From the NCBI RefSeq assembly GCF_003388735.1, contig NZ_QUBQ01000001.1, positions 186,001 to 250,000 of the forward strand: a stretch of 64,000 nt of DNA. The letters run 5' to 3'. Both the position numbers and the translations under genes were made by a program. Under the pieces are notes generated by a model. The model worked only from the letters and a program-made list of their open reading frames with translations. It was not told where the DNA came from and did no database searches. The first letter of the stretch is position 1, and every line of letters starts with the position of its first letter. Shown here one piece after another: positions 63,744 to 64,000 of this stretch. This stretch comes from Paenibacillus paeoniae (GTDB taxonomy: Bacteria; Bacillota; Bacilli; Paenibacillales; Paenibacillaceae).

Positions 63744-64000
63744 CTAGCTAAGGGATGGCGGGGCCAACGGTTTAAGCAGTTCATAGCATTGCAGCTCCGG
63801 GACAAGACGGATGGTGTGATAGCCGAGCTTATTGTAGAAATGATGAGCTCTGCCATTGATCCGATCGACGAACAGTCGGGCCACATGGCAATGACGTGCT
63901 TTGCCATAGGCCTCGGCATGCGCCATCAACGTGGTACCGTAATGCCGTCCGCGATGCTCTGGATGCGTAACAAGCATATCCACAATAAGCTGTTTTTGAT
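63744..64000 (-). CDS. GNAT acetyltransferase, C-terminal part (runs off the window)
   Basis: The frame stays open to the window edge. It reads IVDMLVTHPEHRGRHYGTTLM, the acetyl-CoA loop of GNAT enzymes, and ends with HHFYNKLGYHTIR. The start lies beyond base 64000. The substrate is unknown. It is convergent with the glycine-rich gene, six bases apart. Confidence 0.85.
   Translation of the reverse strand, partial: QKQLIVDMLVTHPEHRGRHYGTTLMAHAEAYGKARHCHVARLFVDRINGRAHHFYNKLGYHTIRLVPELQCYELLKPLAPPSLS

Overview
The window reads as chromosomal DNA of a low-to-mid GC Gram-positive spore-former of the Paenibacillus group (Bacillales, Firmicutes). The inference rests on gene content: ccpN next to the pyruvate,phosphate dikinase regulator, ytqA-ytqB, YneK-like DUF2621, DUF420/CtaM, YesM/YesN-type two-component systems, strong GGAGG ribosome binding sites, frequent TTG starts, an ATT start on infC, and a Gram-positive Tad (type IVb pilus) operon with an FHA protein. 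No species call is possible from the sequence alone. No rRNA, tRNA or CRISPR array was seen.

Layout. 0-4.3 kb: a small YycC-like protein, an M3 oligopeptidase, the central-carbon regulator pair ccpN/yqfL, and ndk. 4.4-14.9 kb: one long co-directional Tad operon (CpaE-like ATPase, CpaF, TadB, TadC, Flp pilin, three TadE-like or pilin-like proteins, prepilin peptidase, FHA protein). 14.9-16.8 kb: a minus-strand group (epimerase, lipoprotein, DUF2621). 16.86-18.09 kb: a decayed integrative element bounded by an 18-bp direct repeat, holding integrase debris, an intact DUF4177 gene and an amber-interrupted small ORF. 18.1-25.6 kb: nfo, purU, tkt, ppnP, DUF420, pgi, yigZ. 25.6-26.7 kb: a non-coding tract with an inverted-repeat element and about sixteen copies of a roughly 50-bp palindromic repeat. 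26.8-27.8 kb: a WecA/TagO-like glycosyl-1-phosphate transferase. 27.9-35.2 kb: a carbohydrate uptake locus (YesM/YesN two-component system, lipoprotein binding protein, two permeases, Gfo/Idh/MocA dehydrogenase) with no ATPase of its own. 35.4-39.2 kb: a sulfate ABC transporter (cysT, cysW, cysA, binding protein last) behind a palindromic sulfur-type operator. 39.5-45.8 kb: an iron block (fur, an OmpR-type two-component system, a ferric-iron ABC transporter) with Fur-box-like sites between the units. 45.8-53.7 kb: housekeeping genes, including a Cof-type phosphatase, a CtpA-type protease, a Fur-box-controlled DUF1450 protein, a ferritin, a GNAT enzyme, a trypsin-like protease and a B12-binding radical SAM enzyme. 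53.8-56.8 kb minus: manA, a VOC protein, ytqB/mnmM, ytqA. 57-64 kb: a 68-aa unknown, trmB, a PAP2 phosphatase, two glycosyltransferases, the infC-rpmI-rplT translation operon with its leader attenuator, a glycine-rich protein, and the C-terminal end of an acetyltransferase that runs off the window.

How it works together. Metal control is the clearest theme. Fur is encoded at 39.5 kb. Sites matching the TGATAAT-N-ATTATCA Fur box sit in the promoters of the iron two-component system, the ferric transporter and the DUF1450 gene. A second, distinct palindrome (TTAGAAT-N-ATTCTAA type) lies upstream of both fur and ferritin and suggests a PerR-like regulator encoded elsewhere. The most unusual structure is the 25.8-26.6 kb repeat array. 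The remnant element at 16.9-18.1 kb and the 28-bp direct repeats before tkt are the other non-coding signals worth attention. All functional assignments come from reading motifs and recalled families; no database search was run.
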